NCBI GenBank assembly: GCA_003260075.1
Contig: QLIY01000839.1
Span: 1 to 64,000 of the forward strand
Reading direction: 5' to 3'
DNA length: 64,000 nt
Source of the DNA: Phallusia mammillata
Taxonomy: Eukaryota > Chordata > Ascidiacea > Phlebobranchia > Ascidiidae
The position numbers and the translations under genes were made by a program. How positions within the stretch are numbered: the stretch's first letter is position 1; every line of letters begins with the position of its first letter. The notes below the pieces were generated by a model, which was not told the origin of the DNA, did not search any database, and was given only the letters and a program-made list of their open reading frames with translations. Of the stretch, positions 10,472-21,725 are shown piece after piece.

Positions 10472-13400
10472 ATGTCGATTACTTTTCTGATCGTTTCGGC
10501 CTTATTTGTCTCCATTGTGTCGTCACAAGGGAGTGGCACAGGAGAATCTATGATGGAAGAAACAATGATGTCAGGATTGAGAGTAAAAATGAATCCACCT
10601 GCTGTCGATTTAAGTAAATACGATTTTATTCTCAATAAAAATTTTCCTGGTTTAAATATTTTAGCACAAAAACGTTCTTAACCTTTTACATAGATTCCAT
10701 GGCTTTTGCTAATTAAAAGTGGTTTGCCAAAATAAAATATAAATTTGGTTTAGTAAAATGTCTAATCCTCCTTAATTCTACTAACCCTTTTCAAGCTGAT
10801 TTTAAGATTTAAATTTCACAACACTTTGGACTATGATGAAGACCAGCCATCACGGCATACTTATCGATAAATTATAGTTCGCCTGGCCTTTTAAAGGCGT
10901 TGAAATCACACGGCTCCCAAGCATTCCTCTTGGCAGCGCAGGCTAGATTTTTCGATGAAAATTTGGACTTTTGCGGTATTTCACGTCATCACAAAGTTTT
11001 TTAATTCCTACTCACAACAATGAGCAGTTTGACAATTAATCCAAAAATTCGTGTCCATATTCCCTCTTAGTAAGCTTATTCTCTTATATAAATGGAAACA
11101 CTTGGACCCCCCCCCCGTATTTCACGTCATCACAAAGTTTTTTAATTCCTACTCACAACAATGACCAGTTGATAATAATTAGTCCCAAAATTCGTGTCCA
11201 TATTCCGTATTAGTATTATCTTATATGCATGGAAACACTTGTACCATTTTCAAGCAAATGTATTTTTTTCGTTTAGTGCGAGATGTAGCTGTGGCTATCG
11301 CGACTAATTGGGTCATGGATGCTCCTCTTGAAGATATGATGGGAACACACGAGATTGGAAGTGTAAATGTTAACTATTCTCTTACCTCGTAAGTGCTAAA
11401 ATCGTCTATAGGCAAGGTCAAACCAAAAACCTCTCAATCTTTGTAATCTCTTTCCTCATGATAAGTTAAAATCACAGACCAAATTGCAGTGTAAGTTTTC
11501 TAATCCGTTTTATTGCATACTGGGTCTCTACATTCGGCTTATAATTGGTGACCAAATAATCTGGTTAATTGCATATTCCAGTGGATCGCCCCCCCCCCTT
11601 CAAGCAAATGCTTTGCTTTTTTCGTGTAGTGCGAGATGTAGCTGTGGCAATCGCGACTAATTGGGTCATAGATGCTCCTCTTGAAGATATGATGGGGACA
11701 CACGAAATTGGAAGTGTAAATGTCCACTATTCCCTTACCTCGTAAGTTCTGAAGTCGTCTATAGGCAAGGTCAAACCAAAAACCTCTCAATCTTTGTAAT
11801 CTTTTTCCTCGTGATAAGTTAGAATCACAGACCAAATTGCAGTGTAAGTTCTTTACATGCCCCCCCCCCGGTGGATGAAGACTAATGAGCCTTATAGCAA
11901 TGGATGTAAGTTCAGAATAAACACTTAGTCGTTCATCCTTTGGTTTTAAGGAAATATATATATTTCGCTATGACAGCATCGTCAGTATCTACCAACAAGC
12001 AGAAAGATATATCTCTCTGTAAAAGCGAAATATGTATATCTTTAAAACCAAAGGATGAACGACTAAGTGTTTATTCTGAAGTTACATCCATTGCTATAAG
12101 GCTCATTAGTCTTCATCCACCAAGCAAATGACTGGGTGATTCCAGCTTTAAGTTTCAATTACGAGTATAAATTTAGCATCTGTGTAATATTAATTTGAAA
12201 CTTTTCGTGTTTTTTTGTAGTAGCGTGATTTCGTCGGTGCAGATTGACCCCAGCGAGACTTCAATCACAGTTATCGAACCCAACCAGTTCCGTATTGACG
12301 TCAACAACTACGTTGCCATGGTAGCGGGGTCGTGGGAAGCGTCGCTCGTTGCAGGACAGTAAGTTGGTGAAAAAGCAAATCGGTTTTGGATTGCAAATGC
12401 TGTTTTTTTATTTCTATCAAAAATCTTGTCATTTTAGTACATATTTTTTCAATCCCGTTCGCCGCCTTTCCCACTTTAAGGTTATTCAAATAATTTGTTC
12501 TCAACATACTTTTACTGTAATTATTCAAAAGCCAGATTTTTTTGTCATGCTTTCAAACCAAAGTTGTATGAAAAGCAACAATTTTCTTCTTGTAATGTAA
12601 GGTAGAGTGATACTTATACTTTTAACACCGTGACACCGTTTCTTTCAGATTGACCATCGGTACAACTATGGGCAGTTACTCTGGCTATGTGAACATGTCA
12701 AACCATGTTGTGTTCCAAAGCGACGTTGTTAACGGAACTGTTGTTGTAAGTAAAACTTCAAACCTTAAACCTCGATTTAAGTTTTGTACGTTCAAAATTT
12801 CCCAACATGACGTCGGTAATTTTTTGTTACGCGTAACAAAAAGCTAAAACTTTCCAATATTGATTAGTGGTTCTCAACCTTTTTTATTGTCGGGGCCAAA
12901 AGGTAGTTTTTTCAAGTGTGTAAGGAGCCAAAACAAACCCCCCCCCCCTTTTTTGTCATGCTTTCAAACCAAAGTTGTATGAAAAGCAACAATTTTATTC
13001 TTGTAATGTAAAGTAGAGTGATACTTATATTTTTAACACCGTGGCCCCCCCCCCTAATTTTTTGTTACGCGTAACAAAAAGCTAAAACTTTCCAATATTG
13101 ATGAGTAAAACTTTCCAATATTGATACTTTTTTATTGTCGGGGCCAAAAGATAGTTTTTTCAAGTGTGTAAGGAGCCAAAAAAAACAAAGTCGTAGCCCG
13201 AATAACTGATTGTTTGTTTCGTTTCTGAACGTAACCATTTAAATAAGGTTGACTGGTCTTCATCTATTCCAGTGGTTCCCAAACTATGCGCCGCGGCACA
13301 CTGGTGTGCCGCCAGATGTCATTAGGTGTGCCGCAAAAAATATTGAAATCAAAATCAATCAAGTGGAGTAGTAGTACCAGGTGCTTAGACCACTAGGCCA

Positions 13401-15509
13401 ACATGCTCCACGTCTCTGAGATGTTCAACTAGGGCTAGGCTATTTAACTATGAAAGTGACCTGTATAGCGGCCTTATGACCTCATAGTTAGTGCCTTTGT
13501 CAGTTAAAAAAATTATTCAAATGTTCGAGGTGCGCCAAAAAAAAAGTTTTTTCTAAAATGCGCCTTAAAAGAAAAAAGTTTGGGAACCACTGATATTCTA
13601 TTCGGTGATTCGCTGTTTATTACCAAAAGTAAAAGCTACCGCATTTGTATCGTGTGTCACATTTGCTATAGCATGCAGGGTAACATAATACAAACTTGTT
13701 TCATATAACCGGGGGTCGGCAACCTTTTTTGCACTGCGGACCGGTTTTAAACCTGAAATTTAATCACGGACCGGCCTTCAAAAAACTACAAATATTTGGC
13801 AATAAAAACGCAAAAATAAGTTTATCATCCGCGGATGCAAGGGCAAAATATTTAAAAGCATTTAACAATACGGCCCAGCAAAGAACTCTTTGCGGACCGG
13901 CGGTTGCCGACCACTGATATAAACGACAAAAAAAAGTTATTGTTTCACTTACAGATGTCCTCAGACGGATGCAACTTTGAAGCTCCTGATGGTGCTATAA
14001 TGCTGATGAAAGAAGAAGGAGAAATGGTAAATTCATTTGAGACGGTTACTATGGAGGGAAGCGGACTCACACACATAAGAAACACCATAGCTGCATCTGT
14101 AAGTCGTCACAATTAGAAGCTTTATGACCTCAAAAAACGAGATGTTGCTTGTTTTTCTTGCTTAGTGTTAAAACCAATGGTCAGCAAACCTTTCTGTAGC
14201 AACGGACCTCTTTTATAAATTCATCATTAAATTTTTATACCCTCATCTGTAGGAAATGCTTTTCGTTATTACAAAGCCTCTGGAACAGTAGTTCTCAAAC
14301 GAGTGTCACCTTAAAAACTGAAAACTCACTTAGTAAATTATTCACCCATTTTACTGTTTTTGTTTTGCAGGGCTGTAACACATTCGCCCCTTCGTTAATT
14401 GGACAAATGAATACACTTTTTGCCGCCGTCCCAAGTAAGTTCTGTTTATCTTTTTTGCAACTTCAAAATGCACGAAGTGCAATATTTTACCAACGTTGGT
14501 CTGTTTACAACGTTATTTCATAAAAGCAGATTTATTAGAGAGCTTAGTCCTGCAGTGTAAAAATCTATTATGTCTGTTTTCGTCTTGGTTACAGGATTTT
14601 AAAAGCCTGTTAGGGATTAAGCTTTCTCGTGTAAAAATACAGTTTTACGGTTCCAATCAACATTCAAATAATGCGTCATCGAACTTTCTGTAGGAAGAAA
14701 TCGCATTGGTTAACCTTTCTTGTGATTCGCTTTTGGGGTAACTTACGATTTTTGCAAAATCTTTAGAAACATTGTAAACGTTATCAGGTCAACGTCATTT
14801 ATTACGTTTTTAGTGAGCGCCGAAGTGATCAATGACACTTACATCGATCTGACGATCACAAAAGATCCGATGGTGATGGGTAGCGACATTCTTATGGGAT
14901 TTAACGGAAAGGTTTATCCTGAAGGAAATCCAGATATTATGTAAGTGGAAAAATAAAAGGATGCACAAAAACGGACCCGGTCAACTGTGTAAGAGTTGTA
15001 TTTTCGAAACCAGGTTCGAAAAGATTTTTTATCAAAGCCCGAATTAGGTCTGAAAGTTAGATTCACTAAGGTATAGAATTAGGTCTGAAAGTTAGATTAA
15101 CTAAGGTAGAATTCCCGCTTGTGGCCCAGTGTGAAAACAAGCCATTATTAAGCTCTTATTTTCAAACATAAGCCCAAACGTAATCTGTCCGGAAAGTCCG
15201 GCCCGACCCACAACTGTGTACTGTTTTGCCGGAGTGAAGCCCACGAAATGAAAACTCAGTCAATAACTTAAACCAGGGGCAACATGACCTTTTCTTTATT
15301 GCTTGCCCCTTGACAGGTCCTTATTTTACTAACTACCGACAATTTGTCCACTCAGCCTACAAAAGTGAAAACAATCTTTATGAACAAAAAGGTCTTTAAG
15401 GCCAGATTTAAAATCTAAATATCGGGCAAAATTGTGTTTATAAACGTGCCATCGCAGGAACATACATTTCAATAAAATTCGGCTGCAGAATTTGAACTAA
15501 ATGGACCTA

Positions 15510-15564
<55 letters not shown>

Positions 15565-18500
15565 AAAAAACGGGCTTGATTCGGGACCGACTTTACACTG
15601 TGTGTCAGTGGTGTTGTTTTTTCGTTAATGAGCTATTTGGTTGACCTGACCTTATACCAAACAGCCCTAAAACGAATTGCTCCAGACCAATTGTCTATTG
15701 TATTTGTTGTCTTCTTTCCTGAGGCTTTGATGTTCAGGACTTTCAATCAAAGCTTCGGGCCTAAACGGGCTTCTCAAAAACGATTCGGGTTCGGGCCGGG
15801 TTTTGATACCCTTTACAACTCTGATATGAACCAATAGGCCTGCAGAAGCATCCGGTTTGTGGAACTTATGGGTGGCCCTAGTTTAGCAACGCCACTGTGC
15901 TTCACAAATGCTTGCCCAATCACGTATCTAAATTCATGATTACAATATCGCATGATCACGCCCGATATGTGCTTGCGTATCACGAAATCGTGCAGATTTT
16001 TTAAACCAACAAGTTTAATGTTTCATCAACTGTTACTGGGTAATGCTTTGAATAATGATAAAAATCAAACATATTATTTTGTCAGGTTTCCTTATCAAAT
16101 CAACGAAAACGTGACGTTCTCGCCTTCAACCTCGATGGCACAAATTATTATGAGCGATTACGTGATGAAAACATTCCTGGACACTTTGTATCTTTCGGGA
16201 GGATTGGCTTTTGAATTTGACCCTGGCGCAGTAAGTGACTGTGGTTTTAAGTATACCTAATAATACATGTGTTTTGAATTCGTCTGTTTTACCATCAACA
16301 AAACTAAACATGTTTTACTCTGATTATGAAAACTGGTCCCAAAGGAAACAGAATCAGTCGATAAAAACTTACGAAAATATATTTCGCCTATTGGCATCGT
16401 CAGTTAGAATCAATCGATTGAGTAGTATAAAAAACAGTGATCGACGTGTTGTATAAGCATGCTGTATACCTGTTAGATACTGCTCAATCGATTGATTCTG
16501 GGTAAACAGGTTTTAAATTCAGATTGGATAAAAGCGCGATATTTTTTTGGTTAGCTCACTGTCATTACCACTACTAACGTTGGGAATTCGTTTTTGTATT
16601 ATAACTTTAGACAATTGTCAAGTTAATGATGCTTACCAGAGGTGTGCAATGTGACTCTTCGACCAGAAGTGACGCCAACTAAATCGTTTTATTGCAATGC
16701 TAGCAAGTAACCTTTTTTAGCAAATTAATTCTACCTTCGGAGACAATTGTAAGAAACGCAGTTATGCATTTTTCCCACGGCTTAATGTTTTTTACTTCAT
16801 TATGAAAGTATATGGCAACATGTGCTAAGCCATGTTTCTAGTTTTTATTGTTTTGCATTGTAAATAAAAAAATATGTTGTCGAATGTTTTAAACTGGTTT
16901 GTTCTTATTGTTATCAAGATTAAGCATTGCACAGTCAAAAATAATGTACGAATTAGATTCGATATCGTGGACTCGAAATTATTATTATAGAACACCCACT
17001 TATTCTACTTTGAACATCCCTGGATGGCGGTCAACTTCTTATTTCACAATTTTTTTAGATCAACTTGCCAGGAAATTTACAGCTTGGTTCTCTCATCACT
17101 TTTATCATTCCAGGATTTGCCCCGTACAGTTCATTGTAAGTAAAATGTAACTTCATTCTATGTAAACTCCACACTCGTGCTGTAATCTGCGCTTGCGACA
17201 GTTGCATTGCATTTTATGTTTGTACCGTATTGACGCTTTTAGTCTACGATTTCATGTTTTTGCTGCCTTAAATACCGTAAATATCCATTATGTTTGGCAA
17301 AAAACTAAAAGCCTAAAAACGAAAACATGTTTTTATCGCACAGCTGAACCAACCCAATAAAAACAATATGGGGTATTGGAGGTGAAGCTAAAGAAAATTG
17401 ACGCATTCAGTTCGCCCAAATCGTTTTGTTATAGTACATGTTTGAAAAATATTAGCATAAAAATCTTAAACTCGCACACAAAGTCTCCGTTTATCCGTAA
17501 ATAGTTACACAACAAACAAATATGAGTAAATGTTCAACGCGTCAGCATGTCTTTTCGTCGCACTACACCAGACCTAATAAAGACGTTTTACCGAATCAGT
17601 CGCTCACCAAGCATTCACTACCATGTGGCGTAGGTAGGCGAGAAAAAATCTAGCCTGTCGTGAGATTCGAACCCTCGATAGGAGTCTTTCCGGGACTCGG
17701 GTTCTATACCAACTGAGTTACACAGGCTCAGTGGAGAACCCGTCGGTAGTCGAACTACAAGCTCCGTAGCCTGCCTCGTATGCTGCACATTTTAGATTCG
17801 TAGCAGAGGATCGCTAGATTGACCGTATCAGTTTAGCGTCTATTTTTTCAGTTCGTATATTGCGACTTTGAGTATGTACAAACATATCTAGATTTGTGAA
17901 TTCTGGTTTCTAAACATCGTGGGATTAAGCTTAATGCGAAAATGTTTAATTGACGATTTTAACTGTTATACTTTGCAGGCCGTTGACTTTCCAAGCGGTG
18001 CCCAAATCCGAGTTGGACTTTCAAGCTTTCGATGGTTACGTCGAGATTTCCGGGCAGTTTTCTGTGGCTTTCACCGCTGAACTTGCGAATGGAACTAAAT
18101 TCAGTCCAGTTACATTTGGTCTGGTAAGCTTATTAGTGTGAAAGCATAGAGCAATGCTCGGTACCGAGCATTCGGGTTCTGGTTCGGCTCGACCCATCCC
18201 TAACACTAGCCAATATGACCAATCTCTCGTCACCAGCTGCACTGATGAGGACTTGTAGGTCGACACAGTGTGCACTGTCTACAGTTTAAGCCACATAACT
18301 TCGTGAAAAAGTTTTACTCCTAAACGTACACAAGTTGCGGACATAAAGAATTGATTAAAACAAAATTGACATTAAAATAGAGAACAGCTTATTATTTACT
18401 AATGATAAAAATTGTTTTGTCAAGTTTTACGATCTCTATGTTATCCTAGTTTAATTGCAATTTTGTTATTTTCAAGAATTTTTACAGCAATGTAATTAAA

Positions 18501-20278
18501 AGGCAAGTTAATTTGCGCTTTTTCTGTAGAGTTGTTGAAATTGGTATCGAGTCCATTTTTTTTAACAAAGTCCAAACTAGACCCAAGAGTTTAGACCCAT
18601 ACAATAATGTAAGGTCAACCATGTCGCACGTTCTACATAGCCATATATTTGTCCATCTATCTTTGCGTTTGGTTTACGATGTGCAGTGAAAATTTACCCC
18701 CTTGACAAAAGTCCCCGTTTAACCCTTTTTACCGAGTGTATTTACTCTTTACGTAAGTTGTTGTGGTGAAGCACACCACCATACGTTGGATAGGTCAGTA
18801 TTTAGTAGTTTTGATTGTCGAATATTATTTTGGGTAACAACAAGAACTGTTACCAAGTTTGCAAAAAAAAGTTAAATTCAAGTTCTCTGGAAACTTTTAA
18901 CAAGAAATAAAGCTGTTTTAATCCAGAAAAGGACTGTTTTCAGAAAAGAGTAGTTTTTTGTCAAAAAGAGTATTTCCAACCCCTCATTGTTTATGAATAT
19001 TTTCCAGACATTTACCGCCAACGGAACAATCAGTGCATCAGGAAACGTTATCGGTGCCATGGTGGACGGCATTGATTTGTCGATGACAGTAGATGATAAT
19101 CAAGTTGGAGAATTTAACGTGGCTCTTGTCCTTAGCACAGTCAATGGCCTTCTTCCGTCGTTGATCAAACCAGCCATCAATGGTATGTCATACAATTCCT
19201 TGGTTTAAAAAAATATAGTCGTTTTGCTTCGTTATTAAGAACAAAAACAAGTCAAGTAGTTTTTTATCGGCAATTTACGCTTGCAAGATATTGTTGTAAA
19301 TTGGTTTAAAACAAGTCATTATTTCAAACGTAAAGCCGTAAAAAAATTCTGTTAGCTCTTGTTTTCAATTTATTTTCACCTCCCTACCAATATTACATAT
19401 TCAACACAACTACAAATCAGACGATTATGGTCATCCTTCATTCAAACAAACAAGTTTAAAGCCATTCACAAAAAGTGCTTTCTCTTTTTTTAACTAATGA
19501 TACGGCAGATTCGTGATGCAGTTAAACTAGTCATGCATTTAACCGGAAAAGTTACAAACTTCAGTGGCTACCCAAGTCAGGTCTTTCAATGTCTAGTCAC
19601 CAGCTGCACTATTGAGACCTTATAATTATAGGTCGAAACAGTGTGTACCGTTTTAAACTATATTGCGATTTAGAGCAATTTAACTTGACTCTTAAACCTA
19701 TATTAGTTAGTTCAGTTTTGGTCTTTGGTTTTGTTTAGAGGAACATTTGTTTAATATTTGTTGTCCATCACAGCTTTGCTCGGACAAGGTTTTCCTGTTC
19801 CAAACTTTATCGGACTCCAATTTTCCAACCTCGCCATCATGATCAAGCAGGTAAATTCCATTCCAATGAATGATGTTAAGTTTTAAAACCTACTGGGGTT
19901 TAATTACCCAAATTGGTTAATGAACTTAATTAATTTAGTTATCCGTGACTAAAAATATTTGTGTTTTTCTTTCCGTCCTGGGTTGCAAGAGCTGTTTTGG
20001 TAAATAGTTGAAGTTAATGCGTCTGGAGTTTTTAAAAGATTTTGAAAATCTAGGCGAGGATTGCAACATACCAGTTTTTCTTAAGGTGGCCGGCTTTGAA
20101 GTTTAACTAAAAATGATTCAGTTATTTTATTCAAAAAAAAATTTTATCTTGTTTTTTAGTCACATCACTGTGCAAACTGATAAATTTCTTGTTTTTTTCC
20201 TGACATGCTTGTTCTGTATTGCAGGATGCTTTGGAAATCAGTGGGGATGTTAGCAATGTGTTGGACTTGACTCGATGA
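10472..20278 (+). CDS. BPI/LBP family protein, gene 1
   Basis: Thirteen exons: 10472-10613, 11277-11388, 12221-12358, 12649-12745, 13955-14098, 14371-14434, 14814-14940, 16086-16230, 17059-17135, 17979-18123, 19008-19182, 19774-19850, 20225-20278. They join in frame to 498 codons (human BPI 487). Residues 1-18 form a signal peptide. A short Met/Glu-rich stretch follows, then a LRVKMNP start like the first strand of BPI. Cys169 and Cys213 match the single conserved disulfide of the N-terminal barrel. SDYVMKTFLDTLYLSGGLAFEF-like sequence in exon 8 and LPLTF in exon 10 match the C-terminal barrel of BPI/LBP. Family members bind lipids, classically bacterial LPS, outside the cell. A splice acceptor lies 37 nt before the ATG. 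AATAAA is at 20390. Exon 2 occurs twice (see 11630-11741). Gene 2 follows 1.4 kb downstream on the same strand. Individual splice sites could shift by a few bases. Confidence 0.9.
11630..11741 (+). other. Second copy of BPI gene 1 exon 2
   Basis: Same length (112 nt), same phases and same splice sites as exon 2 at 11277-11388, with a few base changes giving Met to Ile and Asn to His. The flanking intron is duplicated too, with roughly 5 percent difference, and a 10-nt C run at 11589-11598 separates the copies. Using both exons in one transcript would break the frame. An unmerged second haplotype is more likely than a mutually exclusive exon pair. Confidence 0.7.
11870..12121. repeat. Foldback element with about 80-nt near-perfect arms
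   Basis: The left arm beginning GGTGGATGAAGACTAATGAG is repeated inverted at the right end (CTCATTAGTCTTCATCCACC), with one mismatch seen over about 80 nt. Weaker pairing continues through TATATTTCGCT and AGCGAAATATGTATA. The loop holds GCATCGTCAG. The left arm abuts a C run (11860-11869). It lies in intron 2 of BPI gene 1. Confidence 0.75.
13270..13592. mobile_element. Non-autonomous hAT transposon
   Basis: Terminal inverted repeats CAGTGGTTCCCAAACT and AGTTTGGGAACCACTG. The target duplication is imperfect. It lies in intron 4 of BPI gene 1. Confidence 0.75.
13710..13916. mobile_element. Non-autonomous hAT-like element, GCGGACCGG type
   Basis: Left end GGGTCGGCAACC, right end GGTTGCCGACCACTG, with GCGGACCGG near both ends. 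Flanking ATATAA-containing sequence may be an eroded target duplication. It ends about 40 nt before exon 5 of BPI gene 1. Confidence 0.65.
15511..15562. other. 52 nt C homopolymer, probable filled gap
   Basis: Pure C tract in intron 7 of BPI gene 1, flanked by repeat sequence rich in CCCGAA or GGGTTCGGGC motifs, a repeat that may have blocked assembly. Confidence 0.7.
15563..15835 (-). repeat. CCCGAA-type dispersed repeat
   Basis: Contains CGGGCTT, GGGCCTAAACGGGCTTCTC and GATTCGGGTTCGGGCCGGG. Related CCCGAA-rich sequence lies at about 14970-15200, 22190-22270, 57340-57480 and 58440-58790. The family is not recognised. Confidence 0.45.
16407..16500. repeat. Short foldback in BPI gene 1 intron 8
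   Basis: AGAATCAATCGATTGAGTAG and CTGCTCAATCGATTGATTCT are inverted copies separated by about 55 nt. GCATCGTCAG just upstream is shared with the 11870-12121 foldback, so both may belong to one family. Confidence 0.55.
17570..17735 (-). mobile_element. tRNA-derived SINE
   Basis: On the minus strand from 17733 the sequence can pair as a degenerate tRNA: an AGCCTGT/ACAGGCT acceptor stem, a GAGTC/GACTC anticodon stem and a GGGTTCGAATC box B. The D stem pairs poorly. A 3' body follows (ATTTTTTCTCGCC and onward) that recurs at 38890-38998. That makes it a SINE rather than a working tRNA gene. It lies in intron 9 of BPI gene 1. Confidence 0.6.
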
Positions 20279-20389
20279 TGAAGCTGAAGGTTCAAACCAC
20301 ATCTACCATCCGAAAAGAACTAGTTTTAATTCTTGCTGATTGATTTTTCTCCTTGGATCTGTATTCATGTTCAAAATAGTAATGTTCAA

Positions 20390-20395
20390 AATAAA
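20390..20395 (+). terminator. Polyadenylation signal of BPI gene 1
   Basis: AATAAA 111 nt after the stop codon. Confidence 0.7.
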
Positions 20396-21725
20396 TTCCA
20401 GGGCCTCATTTCGTTCAGAAATTCTTGGCGTTAGGGTTTGGACGTTGAGTTAGTAACTTTCAGAATGACGCATGTCAAGTTAGTTGTGCTAAAATAGTAT
20501 TGGTTCCCTCGCCAACATTTTTGTGTGCAGTTTTAGTGTAAGCTGATTTCAACAAGAACCAATCAGTTCTCTGCGTGTTGTTGACTTGTGGTAGATCAAT
20601 ACCATTAAAACAATTATTGCAATAGTTCAAATAATATCAAAAATACACTTAAAAACTAGGTTTAGAAGCACTTAGTGTAGCATAATAAATGTAACAAGAT
20701 TGCCAGGGTTGCCATCTATTGTGTTAGAGCAACTGTTTTGACTGTATGTTTTTACCTCTAATATGTGTTTCTGATAAATGTAAAGTTTCAGAGTATGGGG
20801 TTTATAATAATGATTTAGTTTAGTTTAATGTGCTCGCGGTCTTCCAATCTTGTTGTGAAGCTCACGTCAGGGCCGTAACGCTCCTCCCCAGTTGGGGAAA
20901 CTTACGCTATTTAATTTAGTAACGTATATACCAAGGACAATTTGACTGCAAGCCTAAAGAGCTGACTTCGTGTGCAGTTTTAGTTTTACTACCAGGCAAA
21001 CAGTAGTGTTACGACAACGGAATATAAACATAGTTAAAACTATGTTGCATTCATCAAAGTAATGTGGGTTTTGAGGTTGCTTATTCAGTTGTTATCACAA
21101 GTGGACAAAACGTCAGTGATTTTAAAATGTCTATTTGTTGACGCGATGTTAGGTGTTGCGTAATTTAAAAGATTCTGTTGTACACAATTTAGCGAAAAGA
21201 CACGTTTTACTCTTCAAAATATCCATTGTACAGCGTTTAGTTTTGCATTTTGACGAAACAGCAATTTTGTCGAAACCGATTTTTTGTGAAAATTGCTGAT
21301 AAGCCTGATCAAATTCGGAAACCAAAGCTTTAATACAGCAAAAATGCAAAACCAATCGTTGCAACGTTGTACCGCTGCAAGGCGTCTGCAGAATCAAGCC
21401 CGAGGCAAAAAGTTGCTGCTGTATAAGTGAGTCGTGGCTTTTAAGGGCAGACTGTAAAATTTTGCCATCATTGGTAGCAAATCTGTATGAGATCGCATAC
21501 AGATAGCAGCACACACAGTAGAACTTAATAAAGAGAATACTCTCAGAGCAATGTTAAATGATAGGGAATAGCTGATTTAAGCAATAGAATAGACAATGAA
21601 ATATTTTTACCGAGTTCTGAAAGTTTGCTTCAGTAATTGAAAGTTGTATTTATTTTGAATTGACTTTGATTTAATTATATTTTGTTTTTAAGATAAGTTG
21701 CATTATTTGCTTTGTGAATTAAAAC
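20396..21725. other. Spacer between the two BPI genes
   Basis: No exon is supported. CAGGGTTGCCATC near 20704 resembles the end of the element at 30956-31342. A minus-strand frame of 121 codons (21149-21514) has no recognisable domain. The stretch before 21726 must hold the promoter of BPI gene 2, but no TATA box stands out. Confidence 0.4.

Noticed and set aside
11630..11741. Mutually exclusive alternative exon in BPI gene 1
   Set aside because: The intron flanks are duplicated as well and a 10-nt C run lies between the copies. A second haplotype is simpler, though not proven.
21149..21514. 121-codon minus-strand open frame between the BPI genes
   Set aside because: No signal peptide, domain or splice context. 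About one frame of this length is expected by chance in 64 kb of such composition.
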